Below, in pieces: positions 21,578-29,618 of a stretch of DNA of 64,000 nucleotides. A program made the position numbers and the translations under genes. Each line of letters starts with the position of its first letter. Position 1 is the first letter of the stretch. Below the pieces are notes generated by a model. The model saw only the letters and a program-made list of their open reading frames with translations. It made no database searches and was not told the origin of the DNA. The DNA comes from Acidimicrobiaceae bacterium (GTDB taxonomy: Bacteria; Actinomycetota; Acidimicrobiia; Acidimicrobiales; RAAP-2): the NCBI GenBank assembly GCA_003151235.1, contig PLWZ01000087.1, positions 113,820-177,819 on the forward strand, read 5' to 3'.

Positions 21578-22210
21578 GTGAATGCCCAGCTGGCGACGAC
21601 GGTGGAGCACGCCCGCCGATCCCGCCATGACGACTTCGTCGAAGCGGCCGCGCAGTTGTTCGCCGAGCGCGGCTACGCAGGCACGACCGTCGACGATGTC
21701 GGCAACCGGTTGGGCGTGTCCGGCCCGGCGGTCTACTGGCATTTCGCGAGCAAAGAGGCGCTGCTCACCGAGATGCTGTCGGACATCAGCGATCGGCTGC
21801 TCGCGGGAGGGAGCCGCTGCGTCGCTTCGGCGCTCGACGACCGTGAGGCCTTGGCCAACCTGATCGGCTGGCAGGTCCAGTTCGCGCTCGATCACCCCGA
21901 GCTGATCACGGTGCACGCCCGCGACCTGGCCCACGTGCCGGCGCCGGCGAGGCAGCGCATTCGCCTCACTCAGCGGCTGTACGCAGAGCAGTGGGTGGTC
22001 GCGCTCGGCGGCATCGCTCCCGAGGTCCCCGAGGCGCTGCGCAGGGCGGCCACGCATGCCGCCATAGGCCTCATCAACTCCACCCCGTATCTCGCCGCGA
22101 CCTTGAACCGGACGGTGGTTGCCGACCTGCTCGAGCAGATGGCGTCGGCGGCGCTCTATCGGGCCATCGGCGCGGCACCACCCGCGGCGGGTGTGGACTC
22201 CGATGACTGA
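21578..22210 (+). CDS. TetR/AcrR-family transcriptional regulator
   Basis: A 210-residue repressor. The N-terminal DNA-binding domain spans about residues 14-60 (DDFVEAAAQLFAERGYAGTTVDDVGNRLGVSGPAVYWHFASKEALL), followed by an all-helical ligand domain. By position it should respond to an acyl-CoA intermediate and control the divergent dehydrogenase/carboxylase operon and its own operon with the lyase-like gene. GTG 21578 is chosen because the helix-turn-helix must start soon after it and a TACTAT -10 box is correctly spaced for a leaderless mRNA. Its stop overlaps the next gene's start by eight bases. The ligand is not determinable from sequence. Confidence 0.88.
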   Translation: MNAQLATTVEHARRSRHDDFVEAAAQLFAERGYAGTTVDDVGNRLGVSGPAVYWHFASKEALLTEMLSDISDRLLAGGSRCVASALDDREALANLIGWQVQFALDHPELITVHARDLAHVPAPARQRIRLTQRLYAEQWVVALGGIAPEVPEALRRAATHAAIGLINSTPYLAATLNRTVVADLLEQMASAALYRAIGAAPPAAGVDSDD

Positions 22211-23066
22211 GCCGGGCAACGTCTCGATCCGCGAGGTCGGCCCGCGCGACGGTCTGCAGCGTGAGGCGCCGTTCGATGTTGAACGGCGCCTCACGCTGAT
22301 CGAGTCGCTCGCTCGGTGCGGATGCTCGGCGATGGAGGTGGCGGCATTCGTCTCGGAGCGGTCGGTTCCGGCCATGGCCGGTGCGGCCGCCTTGGTCGAG
22401 GGCCTGCCAACGGGCGGCGGCTGCACCTGGTGGGCGCTCGTCCCGAACATGATCGGCTGCCAACGAGCCCTGGAGGCGGGCATCGAGCATCTGAGCGTCA
22501 CCGTCTCGAGCTCGGAGGAGTACAGCCACCGCAACGTCGGCATGAGCGTCGAGGAGTCCGCCAACCAGGCCGGGCTGATCATCGAGGCCGCCCCGACGGT
22601 CGACGTCGTGGTGTCCTGCGCGTTCGGCTCCCCCTACGAGGGGGCCGCCGACCCGGATGCGGTCGGTGCACTGGCGGGCCGGTTCACCGCCGCCGGAGCC
22701 TCGGTGACCCTGGCCGACACCACCGGTATGGCGACCCCGAGTGTCATTCGAGACGTACTGGCCACGGTCGGCAGCGATGTCGGCCTGCATCTGCACGACA
22801 CCCGGGGCACCGCTCTCGTGAACGCGTATGCGGCATTGGAGCTCGGGGTCACCCGTTTCGACACGTCGGTCGGGGGGCTGGGCGGGTCCCCGTTCGCTGA
22901 CGACGCCGGAGGGAACCTCGCGACCGAGGACCTCGTCTATCTCCTCGACGATCTCGGCACCACCACAGGCATCGACCTCGACCGGCTGCTCGCGGTCGGC
23001 TCAATTCTGAGCGAGTGGCTGGGCCGTCCGCTCCCGAGCCGCTTGGCCGGTGCCGGCCGCCCCTGA
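22203..23066 (+). CDS. HMG-CoA lyase-like protein with Cys-to-Ser replacement
   Basis: A 287-residue TIM-barrel protein of the HMG-CoA lyase group. It keeps IREVGPRDGLQ near residue 10 (Arg/Asp catalytic pair), the metal-binding HLHD at 196-199 and the Asn of GGNLATEDLVYLL. The mobile-loop catalytic cysteine of GLGGCPYA is Ser here: S229, codon TCC at 22887-22889, in GLGGSPFADDAGG. In studied lyases that Cys is essential for full activity, so this protein may be slow or may cleave a different hydroxyacyl-CoA (inference). ATG 22203 overlaps the TetR stop by eight bases, showing an operon. Confidence 0.82.
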   Translation: MTEPGNVSIREVGPRDGLQREAPFDVERRLTLIESLARCGCSAMEVAAFVSERSVPAMAGAAALVEGLPTGGGCTWWALVPNMIGCQRALEAGIEHLSVTVSSSEEYSHRNVGMSVEESANQAGLIIEAAPTVDVVVSCAFGSPYEGAADPDAVGALAGRFTAAGASVTLADTTGMATPSVIRDVLATVGSDVGLHLHDTRGTALVNAYAALELGVTRFDTSVGGLGGSPFADDAGGNLATEDLVYLLDDLGTTTGIDLDRLLAVGSILSEWLGRPLPSRLAGAGRP

Positions 23067-23164
23067 GGCGGTCCAGAATCGGCGCCCGGGCGTCGGCGCA
23101 TCGGGGTAACTAGCGTGCTCGCATCGACCGGACGCGACACGTCGCGCGACGAAAGGCAAGCCTG

Positions 23165-24196
23165 ATGCGGCTCGGAGCAGGTATCGGGCGGGACAACCCC
23201 GCCGCGTTGGTGAAGCGTGCCCAAGGGCTGGAGAAGGCCGGCGTCGAGGTCCTCTGGGCGTCGGAGCTCTACGGGATGGACGCCGTCAGTCTGATGGGGT
23301 TCCTGGCCTGTGCGACCGAGAAGGTTCAGATCGGTTCGTCGATCCTGCCGTTCTATTCACGCACGCCTGCCCTTCTGGCCATGAGCGCAGCCGGGATCGA
23401 CGCATTGTCGGGTGGCCGTTGCATTCTCGGCATCGGCGCTTCGGGGCCACAGGTCATCGAGGGGTTCCACGGTGTGCCCTTCGACAGCCCGGTCGGACGG
23501 GTCGAGGAGATCATCGACATCTGCCGCACCGTGTGGCGCCGTGAGCCGCTGGACTTCCACGGCCGCTACTACGAGGCCCCCCTCGCCCCCGGTCTGGGGC
23601 TCGGGCTGGGCAAGCCGCTCAAGATGATCGACCACCCGGTCCGGGACCGGATCCCGATCTATGTCGCGTCCATCGGCCCGAAGAACGTGGAAAGCACGGC
23701 CCGAAATGCGGACGGGTGGATCCCGATCTTCTTCTGGCCCGAGCGAGCGGACCAAGTCTGGGGCGACTCGCTGGCCAAGGGCGCCAGCAACCGGTCTTCG
23801 GACCTCGCTCCGCTCGAGGTCGTTGCCAGCACCACGGTCGCCATCGGGGACGACCTCGACGACCTCCGCCAGACCGCGAGGCCGCAGCTGGCGCTGTACA
23901 TCGGCGGCATGGGCGCAGCCGACATGAACTTCTACAACGACCTCGCGTGCCGTTACGGGCTCGAGGAGGCCGCAGGTAAGATCCAGGAGCTCTACCTTTC
24001 CGGCCACAAGGACGAGGCGGCCCGGGAGGTTCCCCAAGAGCTGATCGACGCCACGTCGATGATCGGGCCGGCCGGGTATGTGAAGGATCGGCTGGCCGCG
24101 TATCGCGAGGCCGGCGTGACGATGCTCAACGTCCGGTTCGCCGGGCCGGACCGGGAGCGGACGATCGGCACGCTCCGCGAGTGGATGGCGGATTGA
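23165..24196 (+). CDS. LLM-class (probably F420-dependent) oxidoreductase
   Basis: A 343-residue luciferase-like monooxygenase-fold protein: MRLGAGIGRDNPAALVKRAQGLEKAGVEVLWASELYG at the start, TEKVQIGSSILPFYSRTPALLAM, and GGRCILGIGASGPQVIEGFHG around the cofactor-binding region. Actinobacterial members of this subgroup generally use coenzyme F420 and lack the FMN partner; the substrate is unknown but often an acyl-CoA, lipid or terpenoid intermediate. ATG 23165 is preceded by aaagg and, further upstream, by a TAGCGT -10-like box at 23111-23116. It belongs to the acyl-CoA region and is followed 19 bases later by another crotonase. Confidence 0.85.
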   Translation: MRLGAGIGRDNPAALVKRAQGLEKAGVEVLWASELYGMDAVSLMGFLACATEKVQIGSSILPFYSRTPALLAMSAAGIDALSGGRCILGIGASGPQVIEGFHGVPFDSPVGRVEEIIDICRTVWRREPLDFHGRYYEAPLAPGLGLGLGKPLKMIDHPVRDRIPIYVASIGPKNVESTARNADGWIPIFFWPERADQVWGDSLAKGASNRSSDLAPLEVVASTTVAIGDDLDDLRQTARPQLALYIGGMGAADMNFYNDLACRYGLEEAAGKIQELYLSGHKDEAAREVPQELIDATSMIGPAGYVKDRLAAYREAGVTMLNVRFAGPDRERTIGTLREWMAD

Positions 24197-24215
24197 TCGT
24201 CGGACCGGAGCGGCC

Positions 24216-25070
24216 GTGCCCGAGACACTGACCTACGCGATCGCCGACGGGGTGGCGACGATCACCCTCAACCGGCCGGACCGCCTGAACGCCTTCAACC
24301 GGACCATGTTCGGCGAGCTGCTCGAGGCGTTCGACGAGACCGACGCCGACGACGCGGTCCGTGCGGTCGTGGTCACCGGGGCCGGTCGGGCGTTCTGCGC
24401 CGGGGCCGATCTCGGTGGGGGGGCGAAGACCTTCCGTTCCACCGTCGACATCGGCGACGGGCCGGTCCCGCGCGACACGGGAGGGGAGCTGGTGCTGCGC
24501 ATCTTCCGCTCGCTCAAGCCGGTGATCGCGGCGATCAACGGCCCCGCGGTGGGTGTGGGCGCGTCGATGACCCTGCCTATGGACATCCGGGTTCTGGCCG
24601 AAGGGGCCAAGGTCGGCTTCGTCTACGCGGCGCGCGGGATCGTGCCCGACGGTGCCGCCAGCTGGTTCCTCCCGAGGATCGTCGGGATAAGCCAGGCCCT
24701 CGAGTGGTGTCTCACCGGTCGGGTGTTTCCGGCCACCGAGGCGCTGGAAGGCGGTCTCGTCCGCAGCCTGCATCCGGCCGACGAGGTCCTCTCGGTCGCC
24801 ACCGGACTCGCCCGCGAGATCGCCACCAATGTGGCGCCGGTGTCAGCGGTGATCACCCGTCAGCTCCTATGGCAGATGCTGGGGGCCGGCCACCCGATGG
24901 ATGCCCACCGGATCGACTCACGGGCGATCTATGACACCGGACGCATGGCCGACGCCGCCGAGGGGGTCACCGCGTTCTTGGAGAAGCGCCCCGCTCGTTG
25001 GTCCCTCACCCCGAACAACGACCTGCCGGACTGGTTTCCCTGGCAATCGGAACCGCCCTACCGGCCTTGA
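24216..25070 (+). CDS. Enoyl-CoA hydratase/isomerase family protein
   Basis: A 284-residue crotonase. ITLNRPDRLNAFNRTMFGELLEAF, the oxyanion loop GRAFCAGADLGGGAKTF and GPAVGVGASMTLPMDIRVLAEGAKVGFVYAARGIVPDGAASWFLPRIVGISQALEWCLTGR are seen. The second-oxyanion region reads FVYAARGIVPDGA; Glu residues of true hydratases are not found at the usual places there, so isomerase or another crotonase reaction is possible. The C-terminus (PNNDLPDWFPWQSEPPYRP) resembles crotonases acting on bulky or steroid-side-chain CoA esters. GTG 24216 is the start, 19 bases after the LLM gene, probably in one operon with it. Confidence 0.85.
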   Translation: MPETLTYAIADGVATITLNRPDRLNAFNRTMFGELLEAFDETDADDAVRAVVVTGAGRAFCAGADLGGGAKTFRSTVDIGDGPVPRDTGGELVLRIFRSLKPVIAAINGPAVGVGASMTLPMDIRVLAEGAKVGFVYAARGIVPDGAASWFLPRIVGISQALEWCLTGRVFPATEALEGGLVRSLHPADEVLSVATGLAREIATNVAPVSAVITRQLLWQMLGAGHPMDAHRIDSRAIYDTGRMADAAEGVTAFLEKRPARWSLTPNNDLPDWFPWQSEPPYRP

Positions 25071-25115
25071 GCGCGGGCGGTGACGCCAGGGTGAGACACG
25101 CAAGGGGGTGAACTC

Positions 25116-25526
25116 GTGACTCCGGAGAAGGATCTCGGTCGGCTCCTGGCGTCGATCGAACCCGAGCTGCACCCGGGCACCTACGTCTTCTGTGCGCTCG
25201 GCGACGACGAGCCGCCGGCTGGGCTGGCCTTCCTCATGCTGTTCCGTGAGCCCGAAGGCGTGACCGTCGTCGTCCGGGCCGAAGACGCTCGATCGGCCGG
25301 GCTCGCGTGTGAGTTCCCCTGTGAGTGGATCACGCTCGGCGCCGGCTCCGACCTCGCCGCGGTGGGCTTCCTGGCCGAGATCACGGCCACACTGGCCGCC
25401 ACTGCCATCGGCGCAAACGTGGTCTCGGCCTTCCACCACGACCACCTCTTCGTTCCGGCCGGACGGGGCGGCGATGCCTTGGCGGCCCTCGAAGACCTGC
25501 AGCGCGCGCAAACCGACCGCGGGTAG
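25116..25526 (+). CDS. ACT-domain protein (DUF2241-like)
   Basis: A 136-residue soluble protein made of two ACT-like halves: LGRLLASIEPELHPGTYVFCALGDDEPP, FLMLFREPEGVTVVVRAEDA and the C-terminal EITATLAATAIGANVVSAFHHDHLFVPAGRGGDALAALEDL. The pattern of an LxPxLxPGxYVFC opening and a closing FHHDHLFVP is that of small ACT-domain proteins thought to bind amino acids. No enzymatic domain is attached. GTG 25116 follows GGGGGTGAA purine-rich bases. The 143 bases after its stop separate it from the next membrane-protein gene. Confidence 0.8.
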   Translation: MTPEKDLGRLLASIEPELHPGTYVFCALGDDEPPAGLAFLMLFREPEGVTVVVRAEDARSAGLACEFPCEWITLGAGSDLAAVGFLAEITATLAATAIGANVVSAFHHDHLFVPAGRGGDALAALEDLQRAQTDRG

Positions 25527-25669
25527 AGCGCCAGGCACATCCGCCGTTTCCGCAGGCCACCGGACCCGTCGAAGCTCACGATCCCCTCAAACCTGCCTCA
25601 TTGAATGCTCACAGTTGGCCCTTACCTTCGACCTCAGGATCATTCGGCAGCACGATCGGAGGGCTCGAA

Positions 25670-27058
25670 ATGCACATGACCAGAGCAAACGGAATTCTTA
25701 CGGTGCCATCGGAGCACCTCCCGGGGCTCATCGCCCTGGTCGCACTCGTCCCCCTCATCTGGGTCTCGCTGTACGGCGTGCGGGCGTTGGCCAGCAACGG
25801 CTCGATTCGGGCACAGAGCCTGGTCCGCCGGTTCGACGGCCTCACCTTCACCGCCAAGGCCGTTCTCTTCGGTTCGCTCGTCGGCGCGGTGGTCCACGCC
25901 GCCATCATCCCGACGCACTGGGGCGGCGAGCGGGTGACCGCGATCCTCTTCATCGTCGGCACCATCGGGTTCGGGCTCGTCTTCTGGTGGACGTTCATGA
26001 GCAAGGCCCACTGGAAGTTCCTCTCGGTGGCGATGCTGGCCGGCACCTTCTGCGCCTACGCCCTCTACGTCGTGCGGGGATGGGAGACGATGGACCTCGT
26101 CGGGCTCCTGACCACCACGATCGAGTTCGCTGCGGCCCTGGTTGTCCTGTCGCCGATCGCGGCACGATCCGGTTCGAAGACGCGGGAACGTTGGCTGGCC
26201 CTCGGGGCGGTTCCGCTGGCGTTGGTGACGCTTCTCGGCACGGCCACCATCGCGAGCACGGCCGGCCCGGCCGCCGCGGCCTCGTCGGTGTCGTCCATGT
26301 CCGCGACGACCTCGGCGGCCAAGGCCGGCCCGGCACAATCGGCGGGATCTTCCAAGCCATCCGGGTCGTCGAGTTCGTCGATGCCCTCCATGTCGCCGAC
26401 ATCTGGCGGCACAACCACGGCGCTCTCGCTCCCGACCACGTCGACGGCGGGCCCGATTCTCTGGCCCGACAGCATGACCACGATGGCCGCCGGCATGGAG
26501 ATGGCCGAGCCGAACTGCGTGGCCCAGCCGACGGCCTCCCAGCAGGCCGCCGCCGTGGCCCTGGTCGACCAGACGGTGGCCGCGGCAGCACCATACAAGA
26601 GCCTCGCCGCGGCGAAGGCGGCCGGCTACATCCCGGTCACCAAGAGCGGGGCGAGGATCGTCCACTACATCAATCCGGCCATCTACCGCGAGGGCATCGA
26701 CATCAGCCCGACCGCGATCCCGGCTCTCGTCTACGCCAACACGTCGCACGGCGCCGTGTTGCTGGCGGCGATGTATCTCATGCCGAAGACCGGTGGGAGC
26801 ACACCGCCCCAGCCCGGCGGCTGCCTGACCCAGTGGCACATCCACACAGACCTGTGCTTCAGCTCGGGGAAGGTGGTCGGCAACGACAGCGCAGGGGCGT
26901 GCACGAACGGCAGCGTCAACCAGGTGAGCCAACCGATGATGCACGTCTGGATGACCCCGGTCACCGGCGGCCCGTTGGCCCCGGACCCGCCGGCCCTTAC
27001 AGAGGTGCAGAGCGCGGCGAGCATGCCCGTACTCAACCCGCCCAACGGCACCGCCTAA
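25670..27058 (+). CDS. Membrane protein with Met/His-rich extracytoplasmic domain
   Basis: A 462-residue protein. About residues 15-210 hold six likely membrane spans (GLIALVALVPLIWVSLYGV and others, ending with LALGAVPLALVTLLGTATIA). Then come a Ser/Ala/Met-rich low-complexity linker and an extracytoplasmic domain of about 190 residues. That domain has a Met-rich entry (MTTMAAGMEMAEPNC), AAKAAGYIPVTKSGARIVHYINPAIYREG, WHIHTDLCF and PMMHVWMTP. Clustered Met, His and Cys suggest copper or another soft metal (inference); similar domains occur in actinobacterial membrane proteins of unknown function. ATG 25670 has GGAGGG seven bases upstream. It appears to be transcribed alone. Confidence 0.75.
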   Translation: MHMTRANGILTVPSEHLPGLIALVALVPLIWVSLYGVRALASNGSIRAQSLVRRFDGLTFTAKAVLFGSLVGAVVHAAIIPTHWGGERVTAILFIVGTIGFGLVFWWTFMSKAHWKFLSVAMLAGTFCAYALYVVRGWETMDLVGLLTTTIEFAAALVVLSPIAARSGSKTRERWLALGAVPLALVTLLGTATIASTAGPAAAASSVSSMSATTSAAKAGPAQSAGSSKPSGSSSSSMPSMSPTSGGTTTALSLPTTSTAGPILWPDSMTTMAAGMEMAEPNCVAQPTASQQAAAVALVDQTVAAAAPYKSLAAAKAAGYIPVTKSGARIVHYINPAIYREGIDISPTAIPALVYANTSHGAVLLAAMYLMPKTGGSTPPQPGGCLTQWHIHTDLCFSSGKVVGNDSAGACTNGSVNQVSQPMMHVWMTPVTGGPLAPDPPALTEVQSAASMPVLNPPNGTA

Positions 27059-27392
27059 CGATGCTCCGCCGTGCCGGTGGAAGCCTGGTCCCGTTCGCCT
27101 GCGGCCAGGATCCCCGGCACGGCCCTCTTGGGCCCGGGGGCAGCGCGATTGCCCATCCCACCCCGGAGCTTGAAGACACCTCCAGCGGCCATGGCCAGCT
27201 TTTTGGCTACGCTGCGCCACCGCTAGCCTGATTTTCGGGACACGTCGGATCCGGCACGAACCATCGAGAAGCGGCAAACGCGCCGTGCGCGGTCGGTCTG
27301 GATGGGGCTTCGGCAGGACCGGCGCCGCCGAGACGATCAGGTCACGGGATGGGCGAGTGCCCGGCCCGAGAGAAGAACGGAGCACAGCGAAC
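27059..27392. other. Gene-free stretch before the MFE-2-like SDR
   Basis: These 334 bases carry no supportable gene. A TAGCCT at 27223-27228 could be the -10 box for the following dehydrogenase, which would give a 5' untranslated region of about 160 bases ending in a weak CGGAG ribosome-binding site. A short GGCCC/GGGCC hairpin near 27120 is too weak to call a terminator. Confidence 0.4.
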
Positions 27393-28277
27393 ATGGGCGC
27401 ACTGGACGGCCGGGTGGCCATCATCACCGGGGCAGGGCGGGGCATCGGCAGGGAGCACGCGCTGCTGTTCGCCTCCGAGGGTGCGAAGATCGTCGTGAAC
27501 GACCTGGGCGGCGCCATCGACGGCAGTGGCGACGATCGGTCGCCCGCGGAGCAGGTGGTCGACGAGATCAAGGGGATGGGCGGCGACGCAATCGCCAACG
27601 CCGACAACGTGGCCGACTGGGAAGGCGGCAAGCGGCTCATCGACTCGGCGGTCGAGGCCTTCGGCGACCTGCATGTGCTGGTCAACAACGCCGGCATCCT
27701 GCGTGACCGGGTGCTCATCAACATGACCGAGGACGAGTGGGACTCGGTCATCCACGTGCACCTGAAGGGCCACTTCGTCCCGACGCGCCACGCCGCCGCC
27801 TACTGGCGGGAGCAGTCCAAGGCGGGCAAGGAGGTCAAGGCCTCCGTCATCAACACCTCATCGACCTCCGGGCTGCTCGGCAACCCGGGTCAGGCCAACT
27901 ATGGCGCCGCCAAGGCCGGGATCGCCGCGTTCACGATCATCACCGCCCAGGAGCTGACCCGCTATGGGGTCCGGGTGAACGCGATCGCCCCGGCGGCGCG
28001 CACCCGGATGACCGAGAACACCCCGGGCCTCTCCGATGTGGTGAAAGCACCCGAGTCCGGCGCGTTCGACGTGTGGGACCCGGCGAACATCTCGCCGCTC
28101 GTCGCCTATCTGGCCACCGCGGGCTGCCCGGCCACCGGGAAGGTCTTCTTCGTCCAGGGCGGCACGATCCGGCTCTTCCAGCCCTGGACGATGGCCGACA
28201 CGATCGACCAGCCCGACCGCTGGACCGTGGCCCAGCTCGAGACCGAGATGGAGAAGCTCGGGGTCGCCGCTAGTTAG
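27393..28277 (+). CDS. SDR, multifunctional-enzyme-2-type hydroxyacyl-CoA dehydrogenase
   Basis: A 294-residue short-chain dehydrogenase. It has the TGAGRGIG nucleotide motif, the insert NDLGGAIDGSGDDRSPAEQVVDEI, VNNAGILRDR, the Ser of NTSSTSG and the YGAAK catalytic pair. The NDLGG insert and NNAGILRD are hallmarks of the dehydrogenase unit of peroxisomal multifunctional enzyme 2, which oxidises (3R)-hydroxyacyl-CoA. It therefore probably acts in beta-oxidation of bulky or branched acyl-CoAs. ATG 27393 starts the conserved MGALDGRVAIITG. Its last eight bases overlap the convergent SCP2 gene; SCP2 is the domain fused to this enzyme in eukaryotic MFE-2. Confidence 0.85.
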   Translation: MGALDGRVAIITGAGRGIGREHALLFASEGAKIVVNDLGGAIDGSGDDRSPAEQVVDEIKGMGGDAIANADNVADWEGGKRLIDSAVEAFGDLHVLVNNAGILRDRVLINMTEDEWDSVIHVHLKGHFVPTRHAAAYWREQSKAGKEVKASVINTSSTSGLLGNPGQANYGAAKAGIAAFTIITAQELTRYGVRVNAIAPAARTRMTENTPGLSDVVKAPESGAFDVWDPANISPLVAYLATAGCPATGKVFFVQGGTIRLFQPWTMADTIDQPDRWTVAQLETEMEKLGVAAS

Positions 28278-28671
28278 TGATTGCCCGGATGCGGGAGGCC
28301 AGCTCGGTGGTGTCACCGAGCGCCGCCGTGCCCTGCATCGCCATCAGCTTCGACATGTCCCCGTCGATCCGGATCTTGCCGGCCATGAACGCGGACATGG
28401 CCGCCTGGGGGTTGCCTTCGACCAGGAGGGCCTTGGCCGTCTGGTAGTCGAGCGTCACCGTGAGCTCGGCGCCCTCCAGGTGGCCGCGCTCGATGTCGAG
28501 ATCGCCGCTCGAGGTGTCCACATGGGCGTCGATCGAGCCGCTGTCCGGGACCTCGTTCACGACCAGGTTGATGCGGACCGGGTTGGTGACCGGCGGCATC
28601 AGGTGCTTGAACTCGGCGCGGATCTTGCGAGCCTCGGCAACCCACTCGTCGCTCAAGAAGTCGTACGGCAT
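28270..28671 (-). CDS. SCP2 sterol-carrier domain protein
   Basis: A 133-residue single SCP2-like domain: an N-terminal helix (DEWVAEARKIRAEF), strands bearing VRINLVVNEVP and the characteristic LEGAELTVTLDYQTAKALLVEGNPQAAMSAFMAGKIRIDGDMSKLMAMQG. Such domains bind sterols, fatty acids or acyl-CoAs in a hydrophobic tunnel and deliver them to oxidation enzymes. GGAGCG lies before ATG 28671. It is convergent with the MFE-2-type dehydrogenase and overlaps it by eight bases, so the pair may share substrates though not a transcript. Confidence 0.88.
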   Translation of the reverse strand: MPYDFLSDEWVAEARKIRAEFKHLMPPVTNPVRINLVVNEVPDSGSIDAHVDTSSGDLDIERGHLEGAELTVTLDYQTAKALLVEGNPQAAMSAFMAGKIRIDGDMSKLMAMQGTAALGDTTELASRIRAITN

Positions 28672-28842
28672 CAGGGGCGCTCCTTCATCTGTCTCGGCTC
28701 ACGGTCGCGGTCCGGACGCGGGCCCGGTCGGGGCCGAACGTCCCCCACGCTGGCACCTGGGATCCGAACGTGTCCGATTGTCTAGCTCGGCCGGCCCACC
28801 CCCCGCTCCGATGACCCTCTTTGGAAGCACTGTCGACCCGGG

Positions 28843-28848
28843 TAGCAT
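28843..28848 (+). promoter_or_regulatory. -10 box TAGCAT before the leaderless hydrolase/gatCAB operon
   Basis: TAGCAT fits TANNNT and ends eight bases before GTG 28857. It marks the likely promoter of the hydrolase-gatC-gatA-gatB operon and favours the GTG over an upstream in-frame TTG. Confidence 0.45.
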
Positions 28849-28856
28849 CCCTCGAC

Positions 28857-29618
28857 GTGAGCGCTCCCGTTATGGCAGGTGCAGAACCGTTTTCCGCGAC
28901 CGGTGGTGCCCACGGGGCGCTGGTCATCCACGGGTTCACCGGGAACCCGTTCTCGATGAAGGGGGTCGCGTCCGCGATCGCCGACGCCGGCCTCAGCGTG
29001 GAGGCGCCGCTCCTGCCCGGGCACGGGACCGCGGTGGCCGACATGCTCGATACACGGTGGTCCGACTGGTCGGCGGCGGCCGAGGCGGCATATGTCGATC
29101 TCGCAGCGCGCTGTGACTCGGTGGCCGTGGTCGGCCTGTCGATGGGCGGCACCCTCACGTGCTGGCTGGGCGAGAACCACCCCGAGATCGCGGGGCTCGT
29201 GCTGATCAACCCGCTCGTGCAGTCGATTCCGGCCGACCAGGTCGCGATCCTGCAGGGCATGGTCGAGTCCGGGGAGACGGTCACGGGGGGGATCGGCTCG
29301 GACATCGCCGAGCCCGGGGCGACCGAGCTGTCCTATCCCGAGACACCGTTGGCACCGCTCCTCTCATTGCTCGACGCCGCCGACCGGGTCGGCGCGAAGT
29401 TGGCCAACATCTCGTGCCCGGTGCTCCTGCTCTCGAGCCGCGACGACCACGTGGTCCCACCCGCCAATGGTGACACCATTGCGGCTGCGCTCGGCGACCG
29501 CTGCGAGCGGGTGTGGATGGAGCGGAGCTTCCACGTCTCCACGCTCGACTACGACCGCGACGAGATCGAGAAGCGAGCCACCGAGTTCGTGAGCCGGGTC
29601 ACCGGATCCGACGGATGA
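28857..29618 (+). CDS. Alpha/beta hydrolase (carboxylesterase / monoacylglycerol lipase-like)
   Basis: A 253-residue hydrolase with LVIHGFTGNPFSMKG (oxyanion HGF), nucleophile S95 in the elbow VGLSMGG, an acid Asp in LLLSSRDDHVVPP and a His in SFHVSTLDYD, close to bacterial carboxylesterases of the Est30 type with small cap domains. It would cleave short-chain acyl esters in the cytoplasm. GTG 28857 is chosen from the -10 box spacing. Its stop overlaps the gatC start in ATGA, so it is the first gene of the tRNA-amidotransferase operon. That linkage is unexplained; a housekeeping ester- or lipid-cleaving role is possible. Confidence 0.8.
   Translation: MSAPVMAGAEPFSATGGAHGALVIHGFTGNPFSMKGVASAIADAGLSVEAPLLPGHGTAVADMLDTRWSDWSAAAEAAYVDLAARCDSVAVVGLSMGGTLTCWLGENHPEIAGLVLINPLVQSIPADQVAILQGMVESGETVTGGIGSDIAEPGATELSYPETPLAPLLSLLDAADRVGAKLANISCPVLLLSSRDDHVVPPANGDTIAAALGDRCERVWMERSFHVSTLDYDRDEIEKRATEFVSRVTGSDG

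Noticed and set aside
18870..23066. Complete leucine (isovaleryl-CoA) degradation cluster
   Set aside because: The dehydrogenase has Glu where isovaleryl-CoA dehydrogenases have Gly/Ala, the lyase lacks its catalytic Cys, and the carboxylase alpha subunit is missing.
25309..27231. 640-residue frame overlapping the Met/His-rich membrane protein
   Set aside because: It is an alternative-frame shadow with His/Arg/Gly noise; the membrane protein has the ribosome-binding site, spans and a plausible domain.
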